A program made the translations under genes and the position numbers. Below are positions 7,532-15,070 of a stretch of 43,651 bases of DNA, piece by piece. Source of the stretch: Candidatus Nanopelagicaceae bacterium (GTDB lineage Bacteria > Actinomycetota > Actinomycetes > Nanopelagicales > Nanopelagicaceae); NCBI GenBank assembly GCA_947461995.1, contig CANHNH010000004.1:1-43651 (forward strand). Reading direction: 5' to 3'. Position 1 is the stretch's first letter. Each line of letters begins with the position of its first letter. The notes under the pieces were generated by a model. The model did not search any database. It had not been told where the DNA came from and saw only the letters and a program-made list of their open reading frames with translations.

Positions 7532-9979
7532 ACGTACTACGGCCCCACATCGCTTTGCGGCTAGATCAGTCGCTGCTTCTCTCATTGCTGAAACCTCTTC
7601 GCCGGTCAATGTTCGATCTTCAGCTCTGAAGGTGAGAGTAAAAGCGAGAGAAACCTTTCCATCGCCAATTTTGTCGTAACGATCAAAAAGGTTTATTGAT
7701 TCAAGTAATTCGCCCGCTCCCTCCATCAAAGCCTGCTGAACATCAAGAGCAGTAACTGTTGATTCAACTATCAACGCAACATCTTGTACGGCTGCTGGCA
7801 TTACGCCTACGCGATAAGGACGAACCATTGAAGATTCCGGTAACGCACCTAGATTAATTGCAAACGCGCTTGAACGAGCTGGCAAGTTGTATTGATTAAG
7901 AATCCGTGGATGAATTTCCCCTGCGTGCGCAACAACCCTGCCGTCTACCAAGATTTCAGCACAACGACCTGGGTGCCATGGAGCAAGATCTGATCGCTTA
8001 ACTTCGAAATCCAAGTGACATAGTTCAAGAATTTCTTGCGCGAATGAGACCGCATCACTCCATGCGAACTCAGTGGATTTACCTTGCCAGTTTTCGACTT
8101 CTTTTTTTCCTACTAAGAGTCCTGAGACCATTTCGATTTGCTCAGGAACAGATGCGAAGATCTGGGAAATCACAGCATCTTTTGGACGAGTTCCAGTATC
8201 GGGGTTGATGAAAGTTTCAAGATTCTTCGAACTTCTAAAAATCGAACCCATTTCGAAAATCGCAAAATCCTGTGCGCCTCTACTTAAATTTCGAGCGGCT
8301 ACCTCAATTAAACCTGGAATTAAATGTACGCGAAGTAAAGGATTCTCATCTGACATTGGATTTGCTAACGCATATGTGGACGCCCGAGGACCAACGAAAC
8401 CCATGTCATTGATTGTTTTTTGATTTGTGAATGGAAATGTTAGAACTTCAGCAAACCCTCGATTTGCCAAAAATTGGGAGATGAAACGCCTGCGTTTTTG
8501 AATTGAAGATAGAGATGCGTGGATAGGTCGATTAGGTAGGATCGAAGGAATACTGTCATAGCCAATGATTCGTGCTACTTCTTCGGCAATATCTGAAATA
8601 TTTATTAAATCAGGACGCCATGAAGGAGGATCGATTAACCAATTCTTCTCATCAACATCACAACCCACAGTTTGCAACGCTTTCACGATCTGAGCATTCG
8701 AAACTTCAAAACCTAAAATATTTGAAATATGGATTGGATTTATTGTAAAAGTTGCAGGGAACTTAGGTTCACCAACACTTATTGATTCAACATGCTGGGC
8801 AGAACTGTGTTCTGAAAGCAACTGAACAAATCGAGCGGAAGCGAACTCCGCCAAGGAAGGATCTACTCCTCGTTCTAATCTTCGAGATGCTTCCGATGAA
8901 AGTTTGTGGCGACGTGAAATCTGTGCAATCGCAACGGGATTAAAGCGAACTGCTTCGAGTGCGATTTCAGTAGTTTCTGCAGTTATCTCTGAATACAAAC
9001 CACCCATAGTACCTGCTAATGCAAGCGCTCTTTCGTCATCACTCACCATTAAATCTTGGGAATCAAGAGTTCTTTCCTGCCCATCCAAAGTTGTGAACTT
9101 TTCAGACTTACCAGCGCGAACAATTCTTAATTTTCCTTTTATTTTTTTGCGATCAAAAGCGTGCAATGGTTGGCCAAGTTCGAGCATTACATAATTAGTT
9201 ACGTCGACAACTAGAGAAATCGAACGCATTCCCATTTTTTCTATTCGACGCCGCATCCAAATAGGTGTTGGGGCCTTGGGGTCAAATTGCGACATAGTGC
9301 GAAGATAGAAAATAGATGCAGCATCCTTATCTTCGATTCTGGGTTGCACACCATCACCAGTTTTTTCGAAAGTTAATCCCCGGAGCTTTTCGACAGGATC
9401 CGTGAATTTCAAACCAAAGGCACCAGCTATTTCGCGAGCGACTCCCCTGATGCTTAGCGCATATCCACGATCCGGATTAACGGCGATATCAAAAATAACA
9501 TCATCTATCTGTAATTTTTCTCGTACATCATCCTTTATGGATACTTGTCCTTTTTCGAAGACCATAATTCCTGCATGTTCATCGCTAAGTGATAATTCCT
9601 TTGCTGAACAAATCATTCCATTAGAAGTTTTTCCATAAGTTTCGCGCGCGGCGATAGCGAAATCTCCGGGTAATACAGCACCGGGCAGCGCGGCTAAAAC
9701 AATGTCACCAACCTTGAAATTAGTGGCACCGCAAATTACGTAACGTGTTTGCTTTTCGCCACAATCAAGCCCAACGTAACGGATTGGTTTCTTAAACTCG
9801 GTTATCTCTTCAATTGAAAGTACTTCAGCAAAAGACAATGGGCCCTTGATATCTGAACCTTGATAAATAACATCTTCAACCTCAAAACCAACACGAACTA
9901 AACCCTTGCTAATTTCTTCAATGGAAATCTCAGATGGAATTTCCACAAAATCTCTGATCCATGACAACGGAGCGCGCAT
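7523..9979 (-). CDS. pheT: Phenylalanyl-tRNA synthetase beta subunit
   Basis: PheT is the large subunit of the alpha2-beta2 enzyme that charges tRNA-Phe. The 818 residues show the usual order: an N-terminal part beginning RAPLSWIRDF, an OB-fold tRNA-binding domain around 40-150, the B3/4 editing region around 210-370, the B5 DNA-binding-like fold around 400-475, a catalytic-like core, and a C-terminal ferredoxin-fold anticodon-binding domain from about 725. Length is normal for bacteria. Its ATG overlaps the pheS stop (TAATG). The 47-base gap after it holds the argC promoter, so the arg operon has its own control even though both clusters run the same way. Confidence 0.97.
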   Translation of the reverse strand: MRAPLSWIRDFVEIPSEISIEEISKGLVRVGFEVEDVIYQGSDIKGPLSFAEVLSIEEITEFKKPIRYVGLDCGEKQTRYVICGATNFKVGDIVLAALPGAVLPGDFAIAARETYGKTSNGMICSAKELSLSDEHAGIMVFEKGQVSIKDDVREKLQIDDVIFDIAVNPDRGYALSIRGVAREIAGAFGLKFTDPVEKLRGLTFEKTGDGVQPRIEDKDAASIFYLRTMSQFDPKAPTPIWMRRRIEKMGMRSISLVVDVTNYVMLELGQPLHAFDRKKIKGKLRIVRAGKSEKFTTLDGQERTLDSQDLMVSDDERALALAGTMGGLYSEITAETTEIALEAVRFNPVAIAQISRRHKLSSEASRRLERGVDPSLAEFASARFVQLLSEHSSAQHVESISVGEPKFPATFTINPIHISNILGFEVSNAQIVKALQTVGCDVDEKNWLIDPPSWRPDLINISDIAEEVARIIGYDSIPSILPNRPIHASLSSIQKRRRFISQFLANRGFAEVLTFPFTNQKTINDMGFVGPRASTYALANPMSDENPLLRVHLIPGLIEVAARNLSRGAQDFAIFEMGSIFRSSKNLETFINPDTGTRPKDAVISQIFASVPEQIEMVSGLLVGKKEVENWQGKSTEFAWSDAVSFAQEILELCHLDFEVKRSDLAPWHPGRCAEILVDGRVVAHAGEIHPRILNQYNLPARSSAFAINLGALPESSMVRPYRVGVMPAAVQDVALIVESTVTALDVQQALMEGAGELLESINLFDRYDKIGDGKVSLAFTLTFRAEDRTLTGEEVSAMREAATDLAAKRCGAVVRTA

Positions 9980-11010
9980 TACAAACCAACTCCAAATTGG
10001 CGAGTAAATCGCAAATCACCTTCGACGATGTCATGCATATCCGTAATTCCATGTCGAACCATAAGAGTGCGCTCTAAGCCCATACCAAAAGCAAAACCGC
10101 TGAATTCATCCGTATCAATTCCACACGTTTCTAATACGCGTGGATTAACCATTCCGCAACCGCCCCACTCAATCCACTTGCCGTTGAAGAAAACATCAAC
10201 TTCGGCACTTGGTTCCGTGAAAGGGAAAAACGAAGGCCTTAGACGTGTTGTTACATCCGCACCAAACATATATCTAGCAAAATTATCTAATGTGCCTTTT
10301 AAATGGGACATATTGATTCCGCGATCAATCACAAGACCTTCAACTTGATGAAATACCGGACTGTGTGTGGCGTCTAATTCATCTGCGCGAAAAGTTCTCC
10401 CAGGACAGATGACATAAATTGGGGGTTCTTTTGTAAGCATCGTTCTGATTTGAACTGGAGAAGTATGGGTTCGCAGCACCAGTCCAGATTCAAGAGGTTC
10501 GATGAAGAACGTATCTTGCATTGTTCGAGCAGGATGATCTGCTGGAATGTTTAAGGCATCAAAATTAAGCCAACCGGATTCTAATTCTGGACCCACTTCA
10601 ACAAAATAACCTTGTTCTACGAAAAAATCCGCGATGTCATTTTTAATGATACTAATGGGATGCAACCCACCCCGATGAGCTCTGCGTACAGGCAAAGTTA
10701 TATCGACAACTTCTTCTGCCAGCATTTTCTGATCACGTTCATTCTCCAAGCGTTGCGTAGCATCACCTAAAGATTGTGCGATAGCAGATTTAGCATCTCC
10801 AATAATTTTTCCATACGATGCTTTTTCTTCCGGAGATAGCGAACCTAAATTCCGAGAGGCGCCAGCAATTGAGGACTTATCACCCGAGTGGAGCAACCGT
10901 GCGTTCTTAAGCTCATCAAGAGTTGAGGCTGAAGCAAAAGCAGCGTTAGCAGCGTCGACCCACCCTTGAATTTCCTGCGGATTCATAGGCGAAAGTCTAA
11001 TGCCTGGCAC
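9979..11010 (-). CDS. pheS: Phenylalanyl-tRNA synthetase alpha subunit
   Basis: PheS is the catalytic class II subunit that activates phenylalanine. The protein has an N-terminal coiled-coil arm (about residues 10-100), class II motif 2 in the TFRADELDATH region, and motif 3 with GMGLERTLMVRHG near the C-terminus. The longest version starts with GTG at 11008-11010, one base after the methyltransferase stop, and gives 343 residues. An internal ATG at residue 9 (base 10986) would give 335 residues and starts nearer to where I expect the family's N-terminus. Neither start has a good ribosome site, so the exact start is open. Confidence 0.95.
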   Translation of the reverse strand: MPGIRLSPMNPQEIQGWVDAANAAFASASTLDELKNARLLHSGDKSSIAGASRNLGSLSPEEKASYGKIIGDAKSAIAQSLGDATQRLENERDQKMLAEEVVDITLPVRRAHRGGLHPISIIKNDIADFFVEQGYFVEVGPELESGWLNFDALNIPADHPARTMQDTFFIEPLESGLVLRTHTSPVQIRTMLTKEPPIYVICPGRTFRADELDATHSPVFHQVEGLVIDRGINMSHLKGTLDNFARYMFGADVTTRLRPSFFPFTEPSAEVDVFFNGKWIEWGGCGMVNPRVLETCGIDTDEFSGFAFGMGLERTLMVRHGITDMHDIVEGDLRFTRQFGVGL

Positions 11011-11011
11011 T

Positions 11012-11806
11012 TTAGGAAGTCGGGATATTAGCCAATTGATACATGACGATGCTTGCCGCCGCAGAAAGATTCAAGCTTTCGGCGTTACCTGGCATTGGAA
11101 TTCTTACTGGAATTATGGAGTTCTTTGAATCAGAAACATCTTGCGATGTATTCAATCCCCTTGCTTCATTTCCAAAAATCGCAACAACAGAGTGATCTGC
11201 ACGAACCTCTGAAAGGGGCATTTCTGCCGCAGCATCTAAAGCGATGAATTGGCAATCCCAGTTGATGATCTCCTTCAAGGTAACTCCTTGAAAAACGGGA
11301 ATGTGCCATAAAGAACCAACTGTGCTGCGCACAACTTTAGGTGAATAAATATCAACACTATTTGGAGAGATTAAAACAGCATCAAATCCAAAAGCATCCG
11401 CCGAACGAATAATGGTTCCGGCATTGCCAGGGTCTTGAATCTCGCTGAGATAAATGAATTTGCTAACAGTTGATGAAGAAATAACTGGAAAATGGCGCTG
11501 TGGAATAGTGCACACTGCGATTAAGCCTTGGGGCGTCACGGTATCTGACATCGCTCTTGATACTTCATCTGAAATACTTAAGATTTCGCACTGCGCTTGG
11601 TTTATTACATCTGTGTACTTTTCTAATGCAGAATTCGTTATGTAAATCGTCTGCAGTTGTGGTCCGTCATCTGATTGCATCGCCTCTTTAATGCATTGAA
11701 TACCTTCTGCAATGAAAATCCCTGATTCGTTTCTCTCTTTTGAACCCCTGGAACTGATAAGAGCCTTAACTCGCCCGACGTGCGGGGAATTAAGGCTCTC
11801 AATCAT
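11012..11806 (-). CDS. SpoU/TrmH-family RNA 2'-O-methyltransferase
   Basis: This is a SPOUT-fold enzyme expected to methylate ribose in rRNA or tRNA with S-adenosylmethionine. The 264-residue protein has an N-terminal substrate-binding domain (FIAEGIQCIKEA near 27-38). The SpoU motif 1 is NAGTIIRSADAFGF, and motifs 2/3 lie near the C-terminus as FGNEARG and PMPGNAESLNLSAAAS, forming the trefoil knot. The position between rplT and pheS matches the gene called tsnR in Mycobacterium tuberculosis, but thiostrepton resistance should not be assumed. The start is nine bases after rplT. A very strong hairpin covers its first codons and may restrict independent translation. Confidence 0.92.
   Translation of the reverse strand: MIESLNSPHVGRVKALISSRGSKERNESGIFIAEGIQCIKEAMQSDDGPQLQTIYITNSALEKYTDVINQAQCEILSISDEVSRAMSDTVTPQGLIAVCTIPQRHFPVISSSTVSKFIYLSEIQDPGNAGTIIRSADAFGFDAVLISPNSVDIYSPKVVRSTVGSLWHIPVFQGVTLKEIINWDCQFIALDAAAEMPLSEVRADHSVVAIFGNEARGLNTSQDVSDSKNSIIPVRIPMPGNAESLNLSAAASIVMYQLANIPTS
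11758..11801 (-). promoter_or_regulatory. Long hairpin over the first codons of the rRNA methyltransferase gene
   Basis: In the minus-strand RNA, bases 11801-11790 pair with 11769-11758: twelve pairs including one G-U, with the core GAGCCTTAA against TTAAGGCTC. Inside, CCCG (11786-11783) pairs with CGGG (11777-11774) around a five-base loop. The stem begins five bases after the A of the start codon. No U-run follows, so it is not a normal intrinsic terminator. It may limit initiation unless ribosomes arrive from rplT, or mark an RNA processing site. Function is inference. Confidence 0.6.
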
Positions 11807-11815
11807 TAGTTCTTA

Positions 11816-12178
11816 TTAAGCAGATACAAGGCTCTTGCGAGCTACATCAACAAGTGCCTTGAAGGTTGCAGGATCATTCGTTGCTAAATCAGAGAGAATA
11901 CGGCGATCAATTTCGACTCCCGCGCTCTTCAAACCTTGGATAAGGCGATTATAAGTGAGTCCATTTTCGCGACTTGCAGCATTGATTCGCTGAATCCACA
12001 ATTGGCGGAAATCACCTTTCTTATCTTTACGGTCATTAAATGCATAAACCATCGAGTGCGTAACTTGTTCTTTCGCCTTTGTGAAAAGACGAGAACGTTG
12101 TCCGCGGTAACCGCTTGCGCGCTCAAGAGTTGTACGACGTTTCTTTGCTGCGTGAACTCCACGTTTTACTCTAGCCAT
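11816..12178 (-). CDS. rplT: Ribosomal protein bL20
   Basis: bL20 is a 23S rRNA-binding protein needed early in 50S assembly. In several bacteria it also represses its own operon by binding mRNA. The 120-residue protein has the long basic N-terminal extension ([15 protein letters not shown]) and the C-terminal globular domain containing [20 protein letters not shown]. Length and sequence are typical. A good Shine-Dalgarno (AAGGAG) lies upstream within the 14-base gap after rpmI. It is the third gene of the conserved infC-rpmI-rplT operon and is followed by the hairpin in the methyltransferase gene. Confidence 0.98.
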   Translation of the reverse strand: MARVKRGVHAAKKRRTTLERASGYRGQRSRLFTKAKEQVTHSMVYAFNDRKDKKGDFRQLWIQRINAASRENGLTYNRLIQGLKSAGVEIDRRILSDLATNDPATFKALVDVARKSLVSA

Positions 12179-12192
12179 TTAATTCACGCTCC

Positions 12193-12390
12193 TTACTTAA
12201 GACCAAGCATGCGCTTGGCTGTAAATGTAGTTGACGGCTTCGCTGCTGATTCAGTGCTCAAACGACGTGTTACACGTGAAGACTTATGTTCGAGGAGGTG
12301 GCGCTTGCCTGCACGTTCGTGCATAACTTTTCCGGTTCCTGTGATGCGAAACGTCTTCTTCGCTCCACTGTGCGTTTTCATCTTTGGCAT
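12193..12390 (-). CDS. rpmI: Ribosomal protein bL35
   Basis: bL35 is a small basic protein of the large ribosomal subunit. At 65 residues it has the normal length, with the conserved start [14 protein letters not shown] and Lys/Arg-rich composition through [19 protein letters not shown]. It lies between infC (26-base gap, containing an AGGGAG ribosome site) and rplT (14-base gap), the standard order of this operon in most bacteria. Confidence 0.98.
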   Translation of the reverse strand: MPKMKTHSGAKKTFRITGTGKVMHERAGKRHLLEHKSSRVTRRLSTESAAKPSTTFTAKRMLGLK

Positions 12391-12416
12391 TGTGCTCTCC
12401 CTAGTTCGGTTTCTAT

Positions 12417-13001
12417 TTAAACTTCTTCTTTAGCAGCGGCTAGTTCTTTAGCCTTTCGTGCTGCACGTTGTTCTGCTACTGCTTCTGTCTTCTTCTTCGT
12501 CGGTCCTAATACCATTGTCATATTTCGTCCCTCTTGCTTTGGGGCGAACTCCACAAATGCAAACAATGCGACATCTTCTGCAAGACGTTGCAAGAGTTTG
12601 AAACCAAGTTCTGGTCTCGTCTGCTCTCTTCCTCGGAACTGCATCGTCACCTTTACCTTGTCGCCACCTTTTAGGAATTTCTCGATATGAGCGCGCTTCG
12701 TCTCGTAATCGTGATTTTCAATCTTTGGTCGCATACGCACTTCCTTCACCACAATGTGGGTCTGGTTCTGTCGCGCCTCCCGAGCTTTTTGTGCGATTTC
12801 GTATTTGTATTTCCCGAAATCCATAATCTTGCATACGGGTGGATTGGCATCTGGTGCAATCTCAACTAAATCAAGACCGACTTCATCTGCCATTTTCAGC
12901 GCGGTATCGATATCTACAACTCCAACTTGATCACCGGTATATCCGATGAGTCGAATTTGAGGTGTGCGAATTCGATCGTTAATGCGCGGTTCAGTGCTGA
13001 T
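12417..13001 (-). CDS. infC: Translation initiation factor IF-3, probable AUC start
   Basis: IF-3 binds the 30S subunit, prevents premature 50S joining and rejects non-standard start codons. I start it at ATC (bases 12999-13001), giving 194 residues that begin with the family-typical [11 protein letters not shown], read with initiator Met. A strong AAAGGAG site (13013-13007) sits five bases before it. A longer frame from ATG at 13070 would add 23 residues that look like leader RNA and would run through the pairing elements described below. Rare AUU/AUC starts are well known for infC and let IF-3 limit its own synthesis. The N- and C-terminal domains and linker are all present, and the C-terminal tail is rich in Lys, Ala and Glu. 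Confidence 0.9.
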   Translation of the reverse strand: MSTEPRINDRIRTPQIRLIGYTGDQVGVVDIDTALKMADEVGLDLVEIAPDANPPVCKIMDFGKYKYEIAQKAREARQNQTHIVVKEVRMRPKIENHDYETKRAHIEKFLKGGDKVKVTMQFRGREQTRPELGFKLLQRLAEDVALFAFVEFAPKQEGRNMTMVLGPTKKKTEAVAEQRAARKAKELAAAKEEV

Positions 13002-13220
13002 TTGTGCTCCTTTGGTTAATCGCGGTTCGAACGCTTTGTGTGTTGCAAGCGCTACAAGTAAATACCGCAAAGGAGAAATGGTTGAAAACCAATTCTTAAT
13101 CCTGACAAACCTACTCGCCGTAGCAATGAAGGTGGGAGCGGTACTCCTCTTGCAGCAACTTTGCAGTCACTGGTCTGGGGTGAAGATTACCCGAGTGGGG
13201 TGGAAAGGGGAAATTTACGC
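13002..13220 (-). promoter_or_regulatory. Structured infC leader with Shine-Dalgarno-sequestering pairing
   Basis: This 219-base stretch between fabI and infC has no gene. In the minus-strand RNA, CTCCTTT (13075-13069) is a perfect complement of the infC Shine-Dalgarno AAAGGAG (13013-13007). The next five bases, GCGGT (13068-13064), pair with ACCGC (13026-13022). An eight-base bulge (13021-13014) lies on the 3' side. Inside this is a seven-pair hairpin (13053-13047 with 13036-13030, one G-U) with a ten-base loop. Another small hairpin, TGGTT/AACCA, lies upstream. The promoter should be in 13080-13220. TAnnnT hexamers occur, but I cannot choose one. Confidence 0.65.
13007..13013 (-). promoter_or_regulatory. 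Ribosome binding site deciding the infC AUC start
   Basis: The minus strand reads AAAGGAG, then CACAA, then ATC. It is the only strong ribosome site near the conserved IF-3 N-terminus and favours the non-AUG start over the ATG 69 bases further upstream. Confidence 0.7.
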
Positions 13221-13988
13221 TCAAGCACCCATGGCATGAACGCCGCCATCAACATGGATGATCTCCCCTGTTGTCTTCGGAAACCAATCCGAAAGCAGCA
13301 CGACAGCACCTTGCGCCGCTGGGACAGGATCTGTGACATCCCACGCAAGAGGTGCTCGCTCATTCCATACTTTTTCAAATTCATCAAAACCAGGAATTGA
13401 TTTAGCAGCCATCGTTCGAATTGGACCAGCTGCAACAAGATTTACACGAATATTCTTTGGACCCAAATCGCGCGCTAAATACCGGGAAGTTGATTCAAGT
13501 GCAGCTTTTGCAACACCCATCCAATCGTATTTGGGCCACGCCACCGTTGCATCAAAATCGAGACCAACAATTGAAGCGCTCTCTTTGAACAATGGAACGC
13601 ACGCCATTGATAATGATTTTAAAGAATATGCCGAAACATGCATCGCGGTTGCAACGTCATCCCAAGAAGTATTGAGAAAGTTTCCACCGAGTGCGGATTC
13701 TGGCGCGAATCCAATGGAATGAACTACACCATCTAAATGAGGAACATGCGCACGAACTTGCTCGACTAATGCAGCCAAATCCTCTTGGTTAGTTACATCA
13801 AGTTGGATAACCGGTGCCGGGCTAGGAAGACGACCTGCAATCCGTGTGGTCAGACTTAGTACGCGCCCGTATGAAGAGAGCAAAACTGTTGCTCCTTCTT
13901 CCTGCGCCAATCGAGCAATATGGAATGCAATTGAGGCATCTGTTAAGACGCCAGTAACCAAAATATTCTTTCCCTGTAGTAAACCCAT
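13221..13988 (-). CDS. fabI: Enoyl-[acyl-carrier-protein] reductase (NADH), InhA/FabI type
   Basis: FabI reduces trans-2-enoyl-ACP, the last step of each elongation round of fatty-acid synthase II. It is a 255-residue short-chain dehydrogenase of the InhA branch. It has an N-terminal nucleotide site (LVTGVLTDASIAFHIA), HSIGFAP at about 90-96, and the active-site pair Tyr154 and Lys161 in YDWMGVAK. The C-terminal end is GEIIHVDGGVHAMGA. The stop of fabG touches its ATG with no spacer. fabG-fabI is the same order as mabA-inhA in mycobacteria, although nothing here suggests mycolic acids. Confidence 0.95.
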   Translation of the reverse strand: MGLLQGKNILVTGVLTDASIAFHIARLAQEEGATVLLSSYGRVLSLTTRIAGRLPSPAPVIQLDVTNQEDLAALVEQVRAHVPHLDGVVHSIGFAPESALGGNFLNTSWDDVATAMHVSAYSLKSLSMACVPLFKESASIVGLDFDATVAWPKYDWMGVAKAALESTSRYLARDLGPKNIRVNLVAAGPIRTMAAKSIPGFDEFEKVWNERAPLAWDVTDPVPAAQGAVVLLSDWFPKTTGEIIHVDGGVHAMGA

Positions 13989-14699
13989 TTAGTGCCCCAT
14001 TCCTAATCCGCCATCAACAGGTATTACTGCGCCCGTGATGTATGCGGCTTTATCAGATGCGATGAAGGAAACAACATCAGCGATTTCACTTGGTATTGAG
14101 AATCTTCCAAGTGGGATTGAACCTGCAATCTCTTCACGTCGTTTTTCTTCTAGATTGGCTGTCATGTCAGTTTCGACAAATCCTGGAGCAATAACGTTAG
14201 CTGTAATCCCCCGACTACCTAACTCTCGAGCAAAGGATCTCGCCATACCCACTAATCCAGATTTACTTGCGGCGTAACTTACTTGTCCAGCTGAACCAAG
14301 CAATGCGACAACTGAACCAATAAAAATCAATCTACCTTTTTTAATCTTTAATAATCCCTTAGTCGCTCTCCTGGCAATCCGGAAAGAACCAGTAAGGTTT
14401 GCATCAATAACGTCATCAAAATCTTCATCTGACATTCGCATTACTAACGCATCTTTGGTCATGCCGGCGTTACAAACAATAATTTCGGGAATTCCCCAAG
14501 TATTTTCAATATGTGTAAATGCTTTTTCAACGCTTTCAGAAGACGTTACGTCTACTTGAACGCAATCAAATCCATCAATAATCTCGCTCGAGCGAGATCC
14601 GATCACAACATGAAATCCGTCGTGTGCCAAAGTTGTGGCTATTGCAAAACCTATACCTCGATTTGCACCGGTGATAAAGGCAATTGGTTTTTGCGACAT
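13989..14699 (-). CDS. fabG: 3-oxoacyl-[acyl-carrier-protein] reductase
   Basis: FabG reduces 3-ketoacyl-ACP with NADPH in fatty-acid elongation. The 236-residue short-chain dehydrogenase has TGANRGIG at 10-17, the CNAG motif near 76-79, and the catalytic Ser129, Tyr142 and Lys146 (YAASK). The PGFVETDMT region and VDGGLGMGH end are typical of FabG. It heads a two-gene unit with fabI. There is no Shine-Dalgarno. A TAGATT box followed by six bases leads straight into the ATG, pointing to a leaderless transcript from the divergent promoter shared with the DUF3099 gene. Confidence 0.93.
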   Translation of the reverse strand: MSQKPIAFITGANRGIGFAIATTLAHDGFHVVIGSRSSEIIDGFDCVQVDVTSSESVEKAFTHIENTWGIPEIIVCNAGMTKDALVMRMSDEDFDDVIDANLTGSFRIARRATKGLLKIKKGRLIFIGSVVALLGSAGQVSYAASKSGLVGMARSFARELGSRGITANVIAPGFVETDMTANLEEKRREEIAGSIPLGRFSIPSEIADVVSFIASDKAAYITGAVIPVDGGLGMGH

Positions 14700-14777
14700 A
14701 TGCGAAATCTACTGGCTACTCTCGCGTAAAGTGAATTTCAGCCTGCCTCGTGTCTCATCTCAGCATAGAATTCCGTC
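14700..14777. promoter_or_regulatory. Divergent pair of leaderless promoters (fabG and DUF3099 gene)
   Basis: On the minus strand TAGATT (complement of 14706-14711) is followed by six bases and the fabG ATG. A TTCACT at the complement of 14730-14735 could be its -35, 18 bases away. On the plus strand TAGAAT (14766-14771) is followed by six bases and the ATG at 14778. Neither side has a ribosome binding site. The same -12 to -7 spacing on both sides supports transcription starting at the start codon. Confidence 0.6.
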
Positions 14778-15050
14778 ATGGCCAACGAAGACGAAGTGTA
14801 TGACATCACCAGTGCTCAGAAATCATTAAGTTCTGATCAGCCCGGACGTCAGCGACGTTATTTTATTTCGATGATGGTGCGCACAGCTTGTTTTATTTTA
14901 ACGGTCATTCTCCCAAGTCCATATCGATGGGTTGCCCTGACGGGTGCAGTCTTCTTGCCATATATTGCAGTAGTAGTAGCCAATGCAGGACGAGAAACAA
15001 TTCTTCCCGGTACCGCAATCTTGAAAAAGAAACCACGCTCTCTCTCATAA
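14778..15050 (+). CDS. DUF3099 family membrane protein
   Basis: This 90-residue protein matches the actinobacterial DUF3099 family, whose function I do not know. The N-terminal 25 residues are polar, followed by QPGRQRRYFISMM. Two hydrophobic segments follow at about 28-46 and 50-70, separated by the PSPYRW turn. A short tail ends in Lys, Arg and Ser. It probably sits in the cytoplasmic membrane as a hairpin. Its ATG directly follows a leaderless-type -10. It is 20 bases upstream of the SURF1 gene on the same strand, so the two may be co-transcribed and both may relate to the respiratory membrane. The latter is only a guess. Confidence 0.85.
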   Translation: MANEDEVYDITSAQKSLSSDQPGRQRRYFISMMVRTACFILTVILPSPYRWVALTGAVFLPYIAVVVANAGRETILPGTAILKKKPRSLS

Positions 15051-15070
15051 AGTTGAGTTAAGGTATTGCC

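Noticed and set aside
13078-13239. Plus-strand reading frame of about 53 codons preceded by AAAGGAG
   Set aside because: The apparent ribosome site is the complement of the anti-Shine-Dalgarno in the infC leader and is only two bases from the ATG. The frame runs antisense into the end of fabI and resembles no family I know.
13221-14699. fabG-fabI as a mycolic acid (mabA-inhA) locus
   Set aside because: The order is the same, but no mycolate gene is in the window, and both enzymes are explained by ordinary fatty-acid synthase II.
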